Assembly: GCA_020152595.1 (NCBI GenBank)
Contig: JAIGNY010002064.1
Location: 248,001-312,000 of the forward strand
Source: Chiridota heheva
Lineage: Eukaryota; Echinodermata; Holothuroidea; Apodida; Chiridotidae
Reading direction: 5' to 3'
Length of the DNA stretch: 64,000 bases
In this document: piece by piece, positions 62,701-64,000 of the stretch
Position numbering within the stretch: the first letter of the stretch is position 1
How the letters are laid out: each line of letters opens with the position of its first letter
The notes under the pieces: generated by a model
The model's database searches: none
The model's input: the letters and a program-made list of their open reading frames with translations, nothing else
Told to the model about the DNA's origin: nothing
Translations under genes and position numbers: made by a program

Positions 62701-64000
62701 TAAACGGTTTTAGATTATCGATCTAAAAGCTTTCAGAGGTAATTGCTTTATTGCTACCAAACAAGTAAGCACGTATTTGTCTTCATCCAATATTGATGGA
62801 TAGCTTTAAGTGCAGGTTAACTTGCTGTTTTTTTAAGTTGTTATTTTCAGTGTTTCCTTTATACCTATCGGTGATTGCCTCATTGGTCTGATTGCAACAG
62901 ACACACTTAATCAATTAATTATCATTATATGCATGAACCGACTGATTAAGGTGGATAAAAAGATAATTAGGAATCACGTGATATCGATCTTGCGCATGCA
63001 TGAATTTTGAATTCGGTATAATCCAGTATTTAAACGGTCGATGATATAAGAAATTGAAAAACTTATAATATTCGGAAAGTTAATCATTATTGTAGCGGTG
63101 ACTCTCTTTATGTAGCAATTACACTCAAACATTTGGATCAGATATGTTCGGCGGGAAAATAAGAATATATTAGTTGACCGAATTATTTTGTTGGGCGTGG
63201 CACTTTACCTCGTCCAAGGCTGAATATGGGACATTTGTTTTGGCGCAAACCACAATTTATCTCTCAGCGGCTCAATAATAACAGTTTAACAGTGGCAAAT
63301 TCTTCCAAAAATTGCAGAAATAAAAACAAAAAGGAATCGGCTGAAAATCAGATAAGAAACACAATGTGTCGTAGTCTCTTATGAAGCAAAGTAAAAAAAA
63401 GCAGTCCATGACCCTTAAATGAAGAAAATTGGGCTTTTTATAGTAAGACATGTACTATTCATGTCCCCCCATAGCAGATTTGAAGCAACAAAACAACAGC
63501 ATCTTTTGCGCAGGTTAGGAATCTTCGGCTATTAATCTCTTCCTGCAGTTAAACATGAATTTCTCTATTCCACAAAGCAGTTAAAACTGGCCCCAAAATA
63601 TACTTTAATCATACCATCAATGATTTATTTCGTTTATTTGTGATAAATTGTGCAGGAAATCAAGTTCGGCATATGATACACACCTGAGAATTGTGCATCA
63701 TAAATTCAGTCTGTTTCCACAGTTAAAGGTAAGCCGCACCACCATGCAAGGTGTTGGTAAAGTGCAGAAACTCTCTTGTGTACAGTATTTTATTGAATTG
63801 CTCAATTTCCCAAGATTTTCGGAAAATTTCAAGTAATAATCATTTGCCTGTTATGTGCAATCTCATCATTGTCTTAGACGCAAGGGTAGAATGATTTCAC
63901 GCAAGTGTAAATATGTTTATTTTCTTTTATACAGTAAAAAAAATTAGAATAAAAAATGACAATGCTCCAATATCTCGATAGAGTTCATCATATTGATCAG
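62701..64000. other. No gene seen; possibly cyclase intron
   Basis: AT-rich. The open frame at 63648-63836 has no motif. A 'tttccacag' followed six bases later by 'gtaag' (63715-63735) looks like a splice pair on plus but would bound only a 6-base exon. Confidence 0.4.

Noticed and set aside
63715-63735. Adjacent acceptor-like and donor-like signals on plus
   Set aside because: They would bound a 6-base exon; likely chance.

Overview
The window is nuclear DNA of an animal. It is AT-rich, intron-sized and intergenic in texture, and packed with transposable-element relics and tandem repeats. There are no operons, bacterial genes, CRISPR arrays or rRNA genes. The mix of element types (L1/Tx1-like LINE, RNase H-bearing LINE, a third LINE type, Ty3/Gypsy relic, tRNA-derived SINE, several short inverted-repeat DNA elements) and the many minisatellites fit a marine invertebrate, possibly an echinoderm or another non-vertebrate deuterostome. 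That placement is inference; nothing in the window fixes the species.

Layout. 1-6 kb: intergenic DNA with degenerate repeats and one copy of a dispersed 270-290 bp-unit repeat. 6.08-12.43 kb: a large tandem duplication (units A, B and partial C) whose core is a ~297 bp satellite. Unit A carries a 1,000 bp transposon with perfect 18 bp inverted ends, and units B and C still show the empty site. 13-18 kb: small duplications, an AGT microsatellite and degenerate short repeats. 18.1-19.6 kb: more dispersed repeat and a 492 bp inverted-repeat element. 19.7-22.5 kb: a decayed Ty3/Gypsy gag-protease relic with an acidic tandem repeat. 23.2-26.5 kb: an ATT composite array, a 32 bp minisatellite, a LINE 3' end and a 45 bp minisatellite. 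28.2-28.7 kb: another inverted-repeat element. 30.6-37.7 kb: one minus-strand L1/Tx1-like LINE broken by four events: a 28 bp minisatellite, a SINE, a 43 bp minisatellite and a second LINE. 41.8-51.1 kb: four more tandem arrays and another dispersed-repeat locus. 52.4-53.5 kb: a third LINE split by a TA/GTAT microsatellite. 54-59 kb: the most gene-like part. 61.3 kb: a TA microsatellite.

Host genes are few. The best is a terminal coding exon on the minus strand at 58,909-59,056 with the C-terminal signature of a class III (adenylyl) cyclase, a good splice acceptor and a poly(A) signal about 300 bases past the stop. On the plus strand, 56,888-57,046 and 57,863-57,981 form a possible two-exon gene of unknown function, convergent with the cyclase. 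A promoter-like block at 54.08-54.14 kb precedes a 40-codon ORF with a weak signal-peptide look. Most other long open frames are translations of tandem repeats or LINE debris.

The main unusual feature is that two minisatellites lie in, and appear to have grown from, LINE coding sequence, with LINE protein motifs resuming on both sides. All array sizes and copy numbers here are counts by eye.
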